Positions 13,501-28,200 of a DNA stretch of 64,000 nt are shown in pieces. The first letter of the stretch is position 1. Each line of letters opens with the position of its first letter. The stretch is from Mixophyes australis. Taxonomy: Eukaryota > Chordata > Amphibia > Anura > Limnodynastidae. Location of the stretch: assembly GCA_036250195.1 (NCBI GenBank), contig JAVHZZ010000016.1, positions 1,612,001-1,676,000 of the forward strand, read 5' to 3'. Made by a program: the position numbers and the translations under genes. The notes below the pieces were generated by a model. The model searched no databases, had not been told where the DNA came from, and was given only the letters and a program-made list of their open reading frames with translations.

Positions 13501-15308
13501 GAATCGAATCATGAATCATGAATTGAAACATGAATGATGAATTGAATCATGAATCATGAATCATGAAATTATTTAAGAATCATGAATCGAATCATGAATT
13601 ATGAATCATGAATAATAAATCAAATCATAAATCATGAATTGAATCATGAATTATGAATAGAAACACGAATCATGAAATGAATCATGAATCATGAAACGAA
13701 TCATAATCATTAATCATGAATCGAATCATGAATCATGAATTGAATCATGAATCATGAATTGAATCATAAATCATGAATTGAATCATGAATCATGAATCAT
13801 GAATCGAATCATGAATCATGAATCAAGAATTAAATCATGAATCATGAATCATGAATCATGAATTGAATCATGAATCGAATCATGAATCATGAATCATGAA
13901 TTGAATCATGAATCATGAATCGAATCATGAATCTCGAATCATGAATTGAATCATGATTCATGAATCATGAATCGAATCATGAATTAAATAATGAATCATG
14001 AATCATGAATTGAATCATGAATCGAATCATGAATCGAATCATGAATTATGAATCATGAATCAAGAATCATGAATCAAATCATAATTCATGAATTGAATCA
14101 TGAATCATGAATTGAATCATGAATCATGAAACGAATCATAAATCATTAATCATGAATCGAATCATGAATCATGAATTGAATCATGAATCATGAATTGAAT
14201 CATAAATCATGAATTGAATCATGAATCATGAATTGAATCATGATTTGAATCATGATTTGAATCATGAATCATGAATCATGAATCATGAATCGAATCATGA
14301 ATTATGAATCATGAATTGAATCATGAATCATGAATCATGAATCATGAATATAATCATGAATCGAATCGTGAATCATGAATCATGAATTGAATCATGAATC
14401 ATGAATCATGAATTGAATCATGAATCATGAATCATGAATTGAATCATGAATCATAAATCGAATCATGAATTAAATAATGAATCATGAATCATGAATTGAA
14501 TCATGAATCATGAATCGAATCATGAATCATGAATCGAATCATGAATCATGAATCGAATCATGAATCATGAAATGAATCATGAATCATAAATCATCAATTG
14601 AATCATAAATCATGAATCGAATCATGAATTAAATAATGAATCATGAATCATGAATTGAATCATGAATCATAAATCGAATCATGAATCATGAATCATGAAT
14701 CATGAATTGAATCATAAATTGAATCATAAATCATAAATCATGAATTGAATCATGAATCATGAATCGAATCATGAATCATGAATTGAATCATGAATCATGA
14801 ACTGAATCATGAATCATGAATCATGAATCATGAATTGAATCATGAATTATAAATCATGAATCATGAATCAAATCATGAATCATGAATCGAAACATGAATC
14901 ATGAATCGAATTATGAATCATGAATCATGAATAATGAATCGAATCATAAATCATGAATCGAATCATGAATAATGAATCATAAATTGAATCATCAATCATG
15001 AATCATGAATTAAATCATGAATCGAATCATGTATCATGAATTGAATCATGAATCATGAATCGAATCATGAATCTCGAATCATGAATTGAATCATGAATCA
15101 TAAATTGAATCATGAATTGAATCATAAATCATGAATCATGAATTGAATCATGAATCATAAATCGAATCATGAATCATGAATTGAATCATGAATCATGAAT
15201 CATGAATCGAATCATGAATCATGAATCATGAATCGAGTCATGAATCATGAATCGAATCATGAAACATGAATTGAATCATGAATCATGATTTGAATCATAA
15301 TCCATGAA
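10546..15308 (+). repeat. Left-domain higher-order unit, 4763 bases (marker to marker)
   Basis: This unit follows the previous one at a 4569-4571 base step until about 13.2 kb: ATTCAATCATTAA is at 12197, TGACTCA at 12637 and the doubled GAATCTC at about 13.11-13.14 kb. It still has the TTGTTCAA variant at 10698. Beyond 13.28 kb it regains the CATTAATCAAATC and GAATCTAATC words absent from the previous unit, then AAATTATTTAAG at 13566 and the palindrome at 13951-13970. The word GAATGATG (13532) appears for the first time here and is kept in the next units. Confidence 0.83.
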
Positions 15309-15460
15309 TTGCATCATGAATCATGAATTGAATCATGAATCATTAATCATGAATTGAATCATGAAGTGAATCATGAATCATGAATCATGAATTGAATCAT
15401 GAATCGAATCATGAATCTCGAATCATGAATTGAATCATGAATCATGAATTGAATCATGAA

Positions 15461-15468
15461 TTGATCAA
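15461..15468. other. TTGATCAA palindrome, recurrent diagnostic site
   Basis: TTGATCAA followed by TAAATC starts at 15461, 20620, 25408, 29355, 35858, 37067, 38633, 39943 and 47913. At 6129 and 10698 the same place reads TTGTTCAA. The site sits about 150 bases after TTGCATC in every left-domain unit (16-170 bases or more in the short units) and does not conform to the heptamer, so it is one of the most divergent positions in the array. Confidence 0.85.
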
Positions 15469-17519
15469 TAAATCATGAATCATGAATCATAAATCGAATC
15501 ATGAATCATGAATCGAATCATGAATCATGAATCATGAATTGAATCATGAATCATGAATTGAATCATGAATCATGAATTAAATCATGAATCATGAATCATG
15601 AATCATGAATCAAATCATGAATCATGAATTGAATCATGAATCATGAATCATGAATCATGAATTGAATCATGAATCATGAATCATGAATGGAATCATGAAT
15701 CATGAATTGAATCATGAATCATGAATCGAATCATGAATCATGAATCATGAATCGAATCATGAATCATGAATCATGAATCATGAATCATGAATCATGAATC
15801 ATGAATTGAATCATGAATCATGAATTGAATCATGAAACATGAATCATGAATTGAATCATGAATTATGAATCATGAATCATGAATTGAATCATGAATCATG
15901 AATCATGAATCATGAATTGAATCATGAATCATGAATTGAATCATGAAACATGAATCATGAATTGAATCATGAATTATGAATCATGAATCATGAATTGAAT
16001 CATGAATCATGAATCGAATCATGAATCATGAATCGAATCATGAATCATGAATCATGAATCATGAATCATGAATCGAATCATGAATCATGAATCGAATCAT
16101 GAATCATGAATAGAATCATGAAATGAATCATGAATTGAATCATGAATCATGAATTGAATAATGAAACATGAATCATGATATGAATCATGAATCATGAATC
16201 GAATCATGAATCATGAATCATGAATTGAATCATGAATTGAATCATGAATTGAATCATGAATCATGAATTGAATCATGAATCATGAATTGAATCATGAATC
16301 AAATCATGAATTATGAATCATGAATCGAATCATGAATCATGAATTGAATCATGAATCATGAATTGAATCATGAATCATGAATCATAAATCGAATAATGAA
16401 TTATGAATCATGAATCATGAATGGAATCATGAATCATGAATAATGAATTGAATCATGAATCATGAATCATGAATCATGAATTGAATCATGAATCGAATCA
16501 TGAATCATGAATCATGAATTGAATCATGAATCATGAATAGAATCATGAATCACGAATCATGAATTGAATCATAAATCATAAATTGAATCATTAATTGAAT
16601 CATAAATCATGAATCTTGAATTGAATCATGAATCATGAATCGAATCATTAATCATGAATTGAATCATGAATCATGAATCGAATCATGAATCATGAATCAT
16701 GAATCGAATCATGAATCATGAATTATGAATCGAATCATGAATCATGAATCATGAATTGAATCATGAATCATGAATCATGAATTGAATCATGAATCGAATC
16801 ATGAATCATGAATTGAATCATGAATCATGAATCGAATCATGAATCTCGAATCATGAATTGAATCATGAATTGAATCATGAATCATGAATCATGAATCATG
16901 AATCATGAATTGAATCATGAATTGAATCATAAATCATGAATCATGAATCATGAATCATGAATCATGAATCATGAATTGAATCATGAATTGAATCATGAAT
17001 TGAATCATGAATCATGAATCATGAATTGAATCATGAATCATGAATCATGAATCATGAATCATAAATCATGAATCATGAATCGAATCATGAATCATGAATT
17101 GAATCATGAATCATGAATCGAATCATGAATCATGAATCATGAATCGAATTATGAATCATGAATCATGAATTGAATCATGAATTGAATCATGAATTGAATC
17201 ATGAATCATGAATTGAATCATGAATCATGAATCATGAATCATGAATCATAAATCATGAATCATGAATCGAATCATGAATCATGAATTGAATCATGAATCG
17301 AATCATGAATCATGAATCATGAATTGAATTATGAATCATGAATCGAATCATGAATCTCGAATCATGAATCTCGAATCATGAATTGAATCATGAATCATGA
17401 ATCGAATCATGAATCATGAATTGAATCATGAATCATGAATCATGAATCATGAATTGAATCATGAATCATGAATCATGAATCATGAATTGAATCATGAATC
17501 ATGAATCATGAATCATGAA

Positions 17520-18280
17520 ACGAATCATGAATCATGAATCGAATCATGAATCATGAATTGAAACATGAATGATGAATTGAATCATGAATCATGAATCATG
17601 AAATTATTTAAGAATCATGAATCGAATCATGAATTATGAATCATGAATAATAAATCGAATCATAAATCATGAATTGAATCATGAATTATGAATAGAAACA
17701 CGAATCATGAAATGAATCATGAATCATGAAACAAATCATAATCATTAATCATGAATTGAATCATGAATCATGAATTGAATCATGAATCATGAATCATGAA
17801 TCATGAATTGAATCATGAATCATGAATTGAATCATGAATCATGAATCATTAATCAAATCATGAATCATGAATTAAATCATGAATAATAAATCATGAATCT
17901 AATCATGAATCATGAATCATGAATCATGAATCATGAATCGAATCATGAATCATGAATTGAATCATAAATCATGAATTGAATCATGAATCATGAATCATGA
18001 ATCATGAATTAAATAATGAATTATGAATCATGAATCATGAAACGAATCATGAATCATGAATCGAATCATGAATCATGAATTGAAACATGAATGATGAATT
18101 GAATCATGAATCATGAATCATGAAATTATTTAAGAATCATGAATCGAATCATGAATTATGAATCATGAATAATAAATCAAATCATAAATCATGAATTGAA
18201 TCATGAATTATGAATAGAAACACGAATCATGAAATGAATCATGAATCATTAAACAAATCATAATCATTAATCATGAATCG
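17520..18280 (+). repeat. 522-base local duplication
   Basis: AAATTATTTAAG at 17601 and 18123, GAATGATG at 17567 and 18089, and TAGAAACACG at 17693 and 18215 all repeat with a 522-base step. The copies differ slightly: the first has AATAAATCGAATC where the second has AATAAATCAAATC, which is a G-to-A change at a TCGA site. The outer edges are estimated from where the marker spacing stops agreeing. Confidence 0.75.
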
Positions 18281-20467
18281 AATCATGAATCATGAATTGA
18301 ATCATGAATCATGAATTGAATCATAAATCATGAATTGAATCATGAATCATGAATCATGAATCATGAATCGAATCATGAATCATGAATCAAGAATTAAATC
18401 ATGAATCATGAATCATGAATTGAATCATGAATCGAATCATGAATCATGAATCATGAATTGAATCATGAATCATGAATCGAATCATGAATCTCGAATCATG
18501 AATTGAATCATGATTCATGAATCATGAATCAAGAATCATGAATCAAATCATAATTCATGAATTGAATCATGAATCATGAATTGAATCATGAATCATGAAT
18601 CATGAATCGAATCATGAATTATGAATCATGAATCGAATCATGAATCATGATTTGAATCATGAATCATGATTTGAATCATGACTCATGAATCGAAACATGA
18701 ATCATGAATCATGAAATGAATCAAGAATCATGAATCATGAATTGAATGATGAATCATGAATTGAATCATGAATTATGAATCCAAACACGAATCATGAATT
18801 GAATCATGAATCAGGAATCATGAATTGAATCATGAATCATGAATCGAATCATGAATTAAATAATAAATCATGAATCATGAATTGAATCATGAATCATGAA
18901 TCGAATCATGAATCATGAATCATGAATCGAATCATGAATTAAATAATAAATCATGAATCATGAATTGAATCATGAATCATGAATCGAATCATGAATCATG
19001 AATTGAATCATGAATTGAATCATAAATCATAAATCATAAATTGAATCATGAATCATGAATCGAATCATGAATCATGAATTGAATCATGAATCATGAATCG
19101 AATCATGAATTATGAATCATGAATCATAAATCATGAATCAAATCATAATTCATGAATTGAATCATGAATCGAATCATGAATCATGATTTGAATCATGAAT
19201 CATGTATCGAAACATGAATCATGAATTGAATCATGAATCATGAATCATGAAATGAATCATGAATCATGAAACGAATCATAAATCATTAATCATGAATCGA
19301 ATCATGAATCATGAATTGAATCATGAATCATGAATTGAATCATAAATCATGAATTGAATCATGAATCATGAATTGAATCATGATTTGAATCATGATTTGA
19401 ATCATGAATCATGAATCATGAATCATGAATCGAATCATGAATTATGAATCATGAATTGAATCATGAATCATGAATCATGAATCATGAATATAATCATGAA
19501 TCGAATCATGAATCATGAATCATGAATTGAATCATGAATCATGAATCATGAATTGAATCATGAATTGAATCATGAATCATAAATCGAATCATGAATTAAA
19601 TAATGAATCATGAATCATGAATTGAATCATGAATCATGAATCGAATCATGAATCATGAATCGAATCATGAATCATGAAATGAATCATGAATCATAAATCA
19701 TCAATTGAATTATAAATCATGAATTGAATCATGAATTAAATAATGAATCATGAATCATGAATTGAATCATGAATCATAAATCGAATCATGAATCATGAAT
19801 CATGAATCATGAATCATGAATTGAATCATAAATTGAATCATAAATCATAAATCATGAATTGAATCATGAATCATGAATCGAATCATGAATCATGAATTGA
19901 ATCATGAATCATGAACTGAATCATGAATCATGAATCATGAATCATGAATTGAATCATGAATTATAAATCATGAATCATGAATCAAATCATGAATCATGAA
20001 TCGAAACATGAATCATGAATTGAATCATGAATCATGAATCATGAAATGAATCAAGAATCATGAATCGAATTATGAATCATGAATCATGAATAATGAATCG
20101 AATCATGAATCATGAATCGAATCATGAATAATGAATCATAAATTGAATCATCAATCATGAATCATGAATTAAATCATGAATCGAATCATGTATCATGAAT
20201 TGAATCATGAATCATGAATCGAATCATGAATCTCGAATCATGAATTGAATCATGAATCATAAATTGAATCATGAATTGAATCATAAATCATGAATCATGA
20301 ATTGAATCATGAATCAAAAATCGAATCATGAATCATGAATTGAATCATGAATCATGAATCATGAATCGAATCATGAATCATGAATCATGAATCGAGTCAT
20401 GAATCATGAATCGAATCATGAAACATGAATTGAATCATGAATCATGATTTGAATCATAATCCATGAA

Positions 20468-23400
20468 TTGCATCATGAATCATGAATTGAATCATTAATC
20501 ATTAATCATGAATTGAATCATGAAGTGAATCATGAATCATGAATCATGAATTGAATCATGAATCGAATCATGAATCTCGAATCATGAATTGAATCATGAA
20601 TCATGAATTGAATCATGAATTGATCAATAAATCATGAATCATGAATCATAAATCGAATCATGAATCATGAATCGAATCATGAATCATGAATCATGAATTG
20701 AATCATGAATCATGAATTGAATCATGAATCATGAATCGAATCATGAATCATGAATTAAATCATGAATCATGAATCATGAATCAAATCATGAATCATGAAT
20801 TGAATCATGAATCATGAATCATGAATCATGAATTGAATCATGAATCATGAATCATGAATTGAATCATGAATCATGAATCGAATCATGAATCATGAATCGA
20901 ATCATGAATCATGAATCATGAATCATGAATCATGAATCATGAATTGAATCATGAATCATGAATTGAATCATGAAACATGAATCATGAATTGAATCATGAA
21001 TTATGAATCATGAATCATGAATTGAATCATGAATCATGAATCGAATCATGAATCATGAATCGAATCATGAATCATGAATCATGAATCATGAATCATGAAT
21101 CGAATCATGAATCATGAATTGAATCATGAATCATGAATTGAATCATGAAACATGAATCATGAATTGAATCATGAATTATGAATCATGAATCATGAATCGA
21201 ATCATGAATCATGAATCGAATCATGAATCATGAATCGAATCATGAATCATGAAATGAATCATGAATTGAATCATGAATCATGAATTGAATAATGAAACAT
21301 GAATCATGAATTGAATCATGAATCATGAATCGAATCATGAATCATGAATTGAATCATGAATTGAATCATGAATTGTATCATGAATCATGAATTGAATCAT
21401 GAATCAAATCATGAATTATGAATCATGAATCGAATCATGAATCATGAATTGAATCATGAATCATGAATTGAATCATGAATCATGAATCATAAATCGAATA
21501 ATGAATTATGAATCATGAATCATGAATGGAATCATGAATCATGAATAATGAATTGAATCATGAATCATGAATCATGAATCATGAATTGAATCATGAATCG
21601 AATCATGAATCATGAATCATGAATTGAATCATGAATCATGAATCGAATCATGAATCACGAATCATGAATTGAATCATAAATCATAAATTGAATCATTAAT
21701 TGAATCATAAATCATGAATCTTGAATTGAATCATGAATCATGAATCGAATCATTAATCATGAATTGAATCATGAATCATGAATCGAATCATGAATCATGA
21801 ATTATGAATCGAATCATGAATCATGAATCATGAATTGAATCATGAATCATGAATCATGAATTGAATCATGAATCGAATCATGAATCATGAATTGAATCAT
21901 GAATCATGAATCGAATCATGAATCTCGAATCATGAATTGAATCATGAATTGAATCATGAATCATGAATCATGAATCATGAATCATGAATTGAATCATGAA
22001 TTGAATCATAAATCATGAATCATGAATCATGAATCATGAATCATGAATCATGAATTGAATCATGAATTGAATCATGAATTGAATCATGAATCATGAATCA
22101 TGAATTGAATCATGAATCATGAATCATGAATCATAAATCATGAATCATGAATCGAATCATGAATCATGAATTGAATCATGAATCATGAATCGAATCATGA
22201 ATCATGAATCATGAATCGAATTATGAATCATGAATCATGAATTGAATCATGAATTGAATCATGAATTGAATCATGAATCATGAATTGAATCATGAATCAT
22301 GAATCATGAATCATGAATCATAAATCATGAATCATGAATCGAATCATGAATCATGAATTGAATCATGAATCGAATCATGAATCATGAATCATGAATTGAA
22401 TAATGAATCATGAATCGAATCATGAATCTCGAATCATGAATCTCGAATCATGAATTGAATCATGAATCATGAATCGAATCATGAATCATGAATTGAATCA
22501 TGAATCATGAATCATGAATTGAATCATGAATCATGAATCATGAATCATGAATTGAATCATGAATCATGAATCATGAATCATGAAACGAATCATGAATCAT
22601 GAATCGAATCATGAATCATGAATTGAAACATGAATGATGAATTGAATCATGAATCATGAATCATGAAATTATTTAAGAATCATGAATCGAATCATGAATT
22701 ATGAATCATGAATAATAAATTGAATCATAAATCATGAATTGAATCATGAATTATGAATAGAAACACGAATCATGAAATGAATCATGAATCATGAAACGAA
22801 TCATAATCATTAATCATGAATCGAATCATGAATCATGAATTGAATCATGAATCATGAATTGAATCATAAATCATGAATTGAATCATGAATCATGAATCAT
22901 GAATCATGAATCGAATCATGAATCATGAATCAAGAATTAAATCATGAATCATGAATCATGAATCATGAATTGAATCATGAATCGAATCATGAATCATGAA
23001 TCATGAATTGAATCATGAATCATGAATCGAATCATGAATCTCGAATCATGAATTGAATCATGATTCATGAATCATGAATCGAATCATGAATTAAATAATG
23101 AATCATGAATCATGAATTGAATCATTAATCGAATCATGAATCGAATCATGAATTATAAATCATGAATCAAGAATCATGAATCAAATCATAATTCATGAAT
23201 TGAATCATGAATCATGAATTGAATCATGAATCATGAATCATGAATCGAATCATGAATTATAAATCATGAATCGAATCATGAATCGAATCATGAATTAAAT
23301 AATGAATCATGAATCATGAATTGAATCATTAATCGAATCATGAATCGAATCATGAATTATGAATCATGAATCAAGAATCATGAATCAAATCATAATTCAT

Positions 23401-25255
23401 GAATTGAATCATTAATCATGAATTGAATCATGAAGTGAATCATGAATCATGAATCATGAATTGAATCATGAATCGAAACATGAATCATGAATCATGAAAT
23501 GAATCAAGAATCATGAATCATGAATTTAATGATGAATCATGAATTGAATCATGAATTATGAATCCAAACACGAATCATGAATTGAATCATGAATCATGAA
23601 TCATGAATTGAATCATGAATCATGAATCGAATCATGAATTAAATAATAAATCATGAATCATGAATTGAATCATGAATCATGAATCGAATCATGAATCATG
23701 AATCATGAATCGAATCATGAATTAAATAATAAATCATGAATCATGAATTGAATCATGAATCATGAATCGAATCATGAATCATGAATCATGAATCGAATCA
23801 TGAATTAAATAATAAATCATGAATCATGAATTGAATCATGAATCATGAATCGAATCATGAATCATGAATTGAATCATGAATTGAATCATAAATCATAAAT
23901 CATAAATTGAATCATGAATCATGAATCGAATCATGAATCATGAATTGAATCATGAATCATGAATCGAATCATGAATTATGAATCATGAATCATAAATCAT
24001 GAATCAAATCATAATTCATGAATTGAATCATGAATCGAATCATGAATCATGATTTGAATCATGAATCATGTATCGAAACATGAATCATGAATTAAATCAT
24101 GAATCATGAAATGAATCATGAATCATGAAACGAATCATAAATCATTAATCATGAATCGAATCATGAATCATGAATTGAATCATGAATCATGAATTGAATC
24201 ATAAATCATGAATTGAATCATGAATCATGAATTGAATCATGATTTGAATCATGATTTGAATCATGAATCATGAATCATGAATCATGAATCATGAATCGAA
24301 TCATGAATTATGAATCATGAATTGAATCATGAATCATGAATCATGAATTGAATCATGAATCATGAATCATGAATTGAATCATGAATCATAAATCGAATCA
24401 TGAATTAAATAATGAATCATGAATCATGAATTGAATCATGAATCATGAATCGAATCATGAATCATGAATCGAATCATGAATCATGAAATGAATCATGAAT
24501 CATAAATCATGAATTGAATCATAAATCATGAATCGAATCATGAATTAAATAATGAATCATGAATCATGAATTGAATCATGAATCATAAATCGAATCATGA
24601 ATCATAAATCATGAATCATGAATCATGAATTGAATCATAAATTGAATCATAAATCATGAATTGAATCATGAATCATGAATCGAATCATTAATCATGAATT
24701 GAATCATGAATCATGAACTGAATCATGAATCATGAATCATGAATTGAATCATGAATTATAAATCATGAATCATGAATCAAATCATGAATCATGAATCGAA
24801 ACATGAATCATGAATTGAATCATGAATCATGAATCATGAAATGAATCAAGAATCATGAATCGAATTATGAATCATGAATCATGAATAATGAATCGAATCA
24901 TGAATCATGAATCGAATCATGAATAATGAATCATAAATTGAATCATCAATCATGAATCATGAATTAAATCATGAATCGAATCATGTATCATGAATTGAAT
25001 CATGAATCATGAATCGAATCATGAATCTCGAATCATGAATTGAATCATGAATCATAAATTGAATCATGAATTGAATTGTAAATCATGAATCATGAATTGA
25101 ATCATGAATCATAAATCGAATCATGAATCATGAATTGAATCATGAATCATGAATCATGAATCGAATCATGAATCATGAATCGAGTCATGAATCATGAATC
25201 GAATCATGAAACATGAATTGAATCATGAATCATGATTTGAATCATAATCCATGAA
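20468..25255 (+). repeat. Left-domain higher-order unit, 4788 bases (marker to marker)
   Basis: Marker order matches the previous unit: TTGATCAA at 20620, GAATCTTGAATTG near 21.72 kb, doubled GAATCTC near 22.43 kb, GAATGATG at 22632, AAATTATTTAAG at 22666 and the palindrome at 23058-23077. Between 23.08 and 23.9 kb the segment GAATTAAATAAT...CATGAATC is reiterated several times, so the unit is internally expanded there. AAATTATTTAAG at 22666 is the last of that form in the window. Confidence 0.82.
23080..23860 (+). repeat. Local reiteration of a GAATTAAATAAT sub-block
   Basis: The word GAATTAAATAAT recurs near 23089, 23292, 23637, 23730 and 23805 in this short stretch, with either ATGAATC or AAATC following. 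In most other places in the unit it appears once or twice. The last three are nearly equally spaced (93 and 75 bases), which indicates small tandem expansion by 12- and 19-base steps. Positions are approximate. Confidence 0.6.
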
Positions 25256-28200
25256 TTGCATCATGAATCATGAATTGAATCATGAATCATTAATCATGAA
25301 TTGAATCATGAAGTGAATCATGAATCATGAATCATGAATTGAATCATGAATCGAATCATGAATCTCGAATCATGAATTGAATCATGAATCATGAATTGAA
25401 TCATGAATTGATCAATAAATCATGAATCATGAATCATAAATCGAATCATGAATCATGAATCGAATCATGAATCATGAATCATGAATCATGAATTGAATCA
25501 TGAATCATGAATTGAATCATGAATCATGAATCATGAATTGAATCATGAATCATGAATCATGAATTGAATCATGAATCATGAATCGAATCATGAATCATGA
25601 ATCGAATCATGAATCATGAATCATGAATCATGAATCATGAATCATGAATCATGAATTGAATCATGAATCATGAATTGAATCATGAAACATGAATCATGAA
25701 TTGAATCATGAATTATGAATCATGAATCATGAATTGAATCATGAATCATGAATCGAATCATGAATCATGAATCGAATCATGAATCATGAATCATGAATCA
25801 TGAATCGAATCATGAATCATGAATTGAATCATGAATCATGAATTGAATCATGAAACATGAATCATGAATTGAATCATGAATTATGAATCATGAATCATGA
25901 ATCGAATCATGAATCATGAATCGAATCATGAATCATGAATCGAATCATGAATCATGAAATGAATCATGAATTGAATCATGAATCATGAATTGAATCATGA
26001 AACATGAATCATGAATTGAATCATGAATCATGAATCGAATCATGAATCATGAATCATGAATTGAATCATGAATTGAATCATGAATTGAATCATGAATCAT
26101 GAATTGAATCATGAATCATGAATTGAATCATGAATCAAATCATGAATTATGAATCATGAATCGAATCATGAATCATGAATTGAATCATGAATCATGAATT
26201 GAATCATGAATCATGAATCATAAATCGAATAATGAATTATGAATCATGAATCATGAATGGAATCATGAATCATGAATCATGAATTGAATCATGAATCATG
26301 AATCATGAATCATGAATTGAATCATGAATCGAATCATGAATCATGAATCATGAATTGAATCATGAATCATGAATCGAATCATGAATCACGAATCATGAAT
26401 TGAATCATAAATCATAAATTGAATCATTAATTGAATCATAAATCATGAATCTTGAATTGAATCATGAATCATGAATCGAATCATTAATCATGAATTGAAT
26501 CATGAATCGAATCATGAATCATGAATCATGAATCGAATCATGAATCATGAATTATGAATCGAATCATGAATCATGAATCATGAATTGAATCATGAATCAT
26601 GAATCGAATCATGAATCATGAATCATGAATTGAATCATGAATCATGAATCATGAATTGAATCATGAATCGAATCATGAATCATGAATTGAATCATGAATC
26701 ATGAATTGAATCATGAATCTCGAATCATGAATTGAATCATGAATTGAATCATGAATCATGAATCATGAATCATGAATCATGAATTGAATCATGAATTGAA
26801 TCATAAATCATGAATCATGAATCATGAATCATGAATCATGAATCATGAATTGAATCATGAATTGAATCATGAATTGAATCATGAATCATGAATCATGAAT
26901 TTATTCATGAATCATGAATCATGAATCATGAATCATAAATCATGAATCATGAATCGAATCATGAATCATGAATTGAATCATGAATCATGAATCGAATCAT
27001 GAATCATGAATCATGAATCGAATTATGAATCATGAATCATGAATCATGAATTGAATCATGAATTGAATCATGAATTGAATCATGAATCATGAATTGAATC
27101 ATGAATCATGAATCATGAATCATGAATCATAAATCATGAATCATGAATCGAATCATGAATCATGAATTGAATCATGAATCGAATCATGAATCATGAATTG
27201 AATAATGAATCATGAATCGAATCATGAATCTCGAATCATGAATCTCGAATCATGAATTGAATCATGAATCATGAATCGAATCATGAATCATGAATTGAAT
27301 CATGAATCATGAATCATGAATCATGAATTGAATCATGAATCATGAATCATGAATCATGAATTGAATCATGAATCATGAATTGAATCATGAATCATGAATT
27401 GAATCATGAATCATGAATTATGAATCAAATCATGAATCATGAATTGAATCATGAATCGAATCATAAATCATGAATCATGAATCATGAATCGAATCATGAA
27501 TCATGAATTGAATCATAAATCATGAATCGAATCATGAATCATGAATCGAATCATGAATCATGAATTGAAACATGAATCATGAATTGAATCATGAATCATG
27601 AATCATTAATTGAATCATGAATCATGAATCGAATCATGAATCATGAATTGAATCATGAATTGAATCATAAATCATAAATCATAAATTGAATCATGAATCA
27701 TGAATCGAATCATGAATCATGAATTGAATCATGAATCATGAATCGAATCATGAATTATGAATCATGAATCATAAATCATGAATCAAATCATAATTCATGA
27801 ATTGAATCATGAATCAAATCATGAATCATGATTTGAATCATGAATCATGTATCGAAACATGAATCATGAATTGAATCATGAATCATGAAATGAATCATGA
27901 ATCATGAAACGAATCATAAATCATTAATCATGAATCGAATCATGAATCATGAATTGAATCATGAATCATGAATTGAATCATAAATCATGAATTGAATCAT
28001 GAATCATGAATTGAATCATGATTTGAATCATGATTTGAATCATGAATCATGAATCATGAATCATGAATCATGAATTGAATCATGATTTGAATCATGATTT
28101 GAATCATGAATCATGAATCATGAATTGAATCATGAATCATGAATCATGAATTGAATCATGATTTGAATCATGAATTGAATCATGAATCATGAATCATGAA

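Larger units (their letters stand above)
15309..20467 (+). repeat. Left-domain higher-order unit, 5159 bases (marker to marker)
   Basis: TTGATCAA at 15461 replaces the TTGTTCAA form. This is the longest of the regular units. The extra length includes a 522-base local duplication that gives two AAATTATTTAAG words (17601 and 18123) and two GAATGATG words (17567 and 18089). A run with GAATCACGAATC and CATTAATTG near 16.55-16.6 kb followed by GAATCTTGAATTG is a sub-block that recurs near 21.7, 26.45, 30.47 and 43.65 kb. The palindrome is at 18508-18527 and TGACTCA at 18679-18685. Confidence 0.82.

Noticed and set aside
15461..15468. Transposon end or attachment site at TTGATCAA
   Set aside because: The palindrome is flanked on both sides by ordinary array sequence without a target duplication, terminal repeat or any inserted element. 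It is best read as a diverged pentamer junction copied with the unit.
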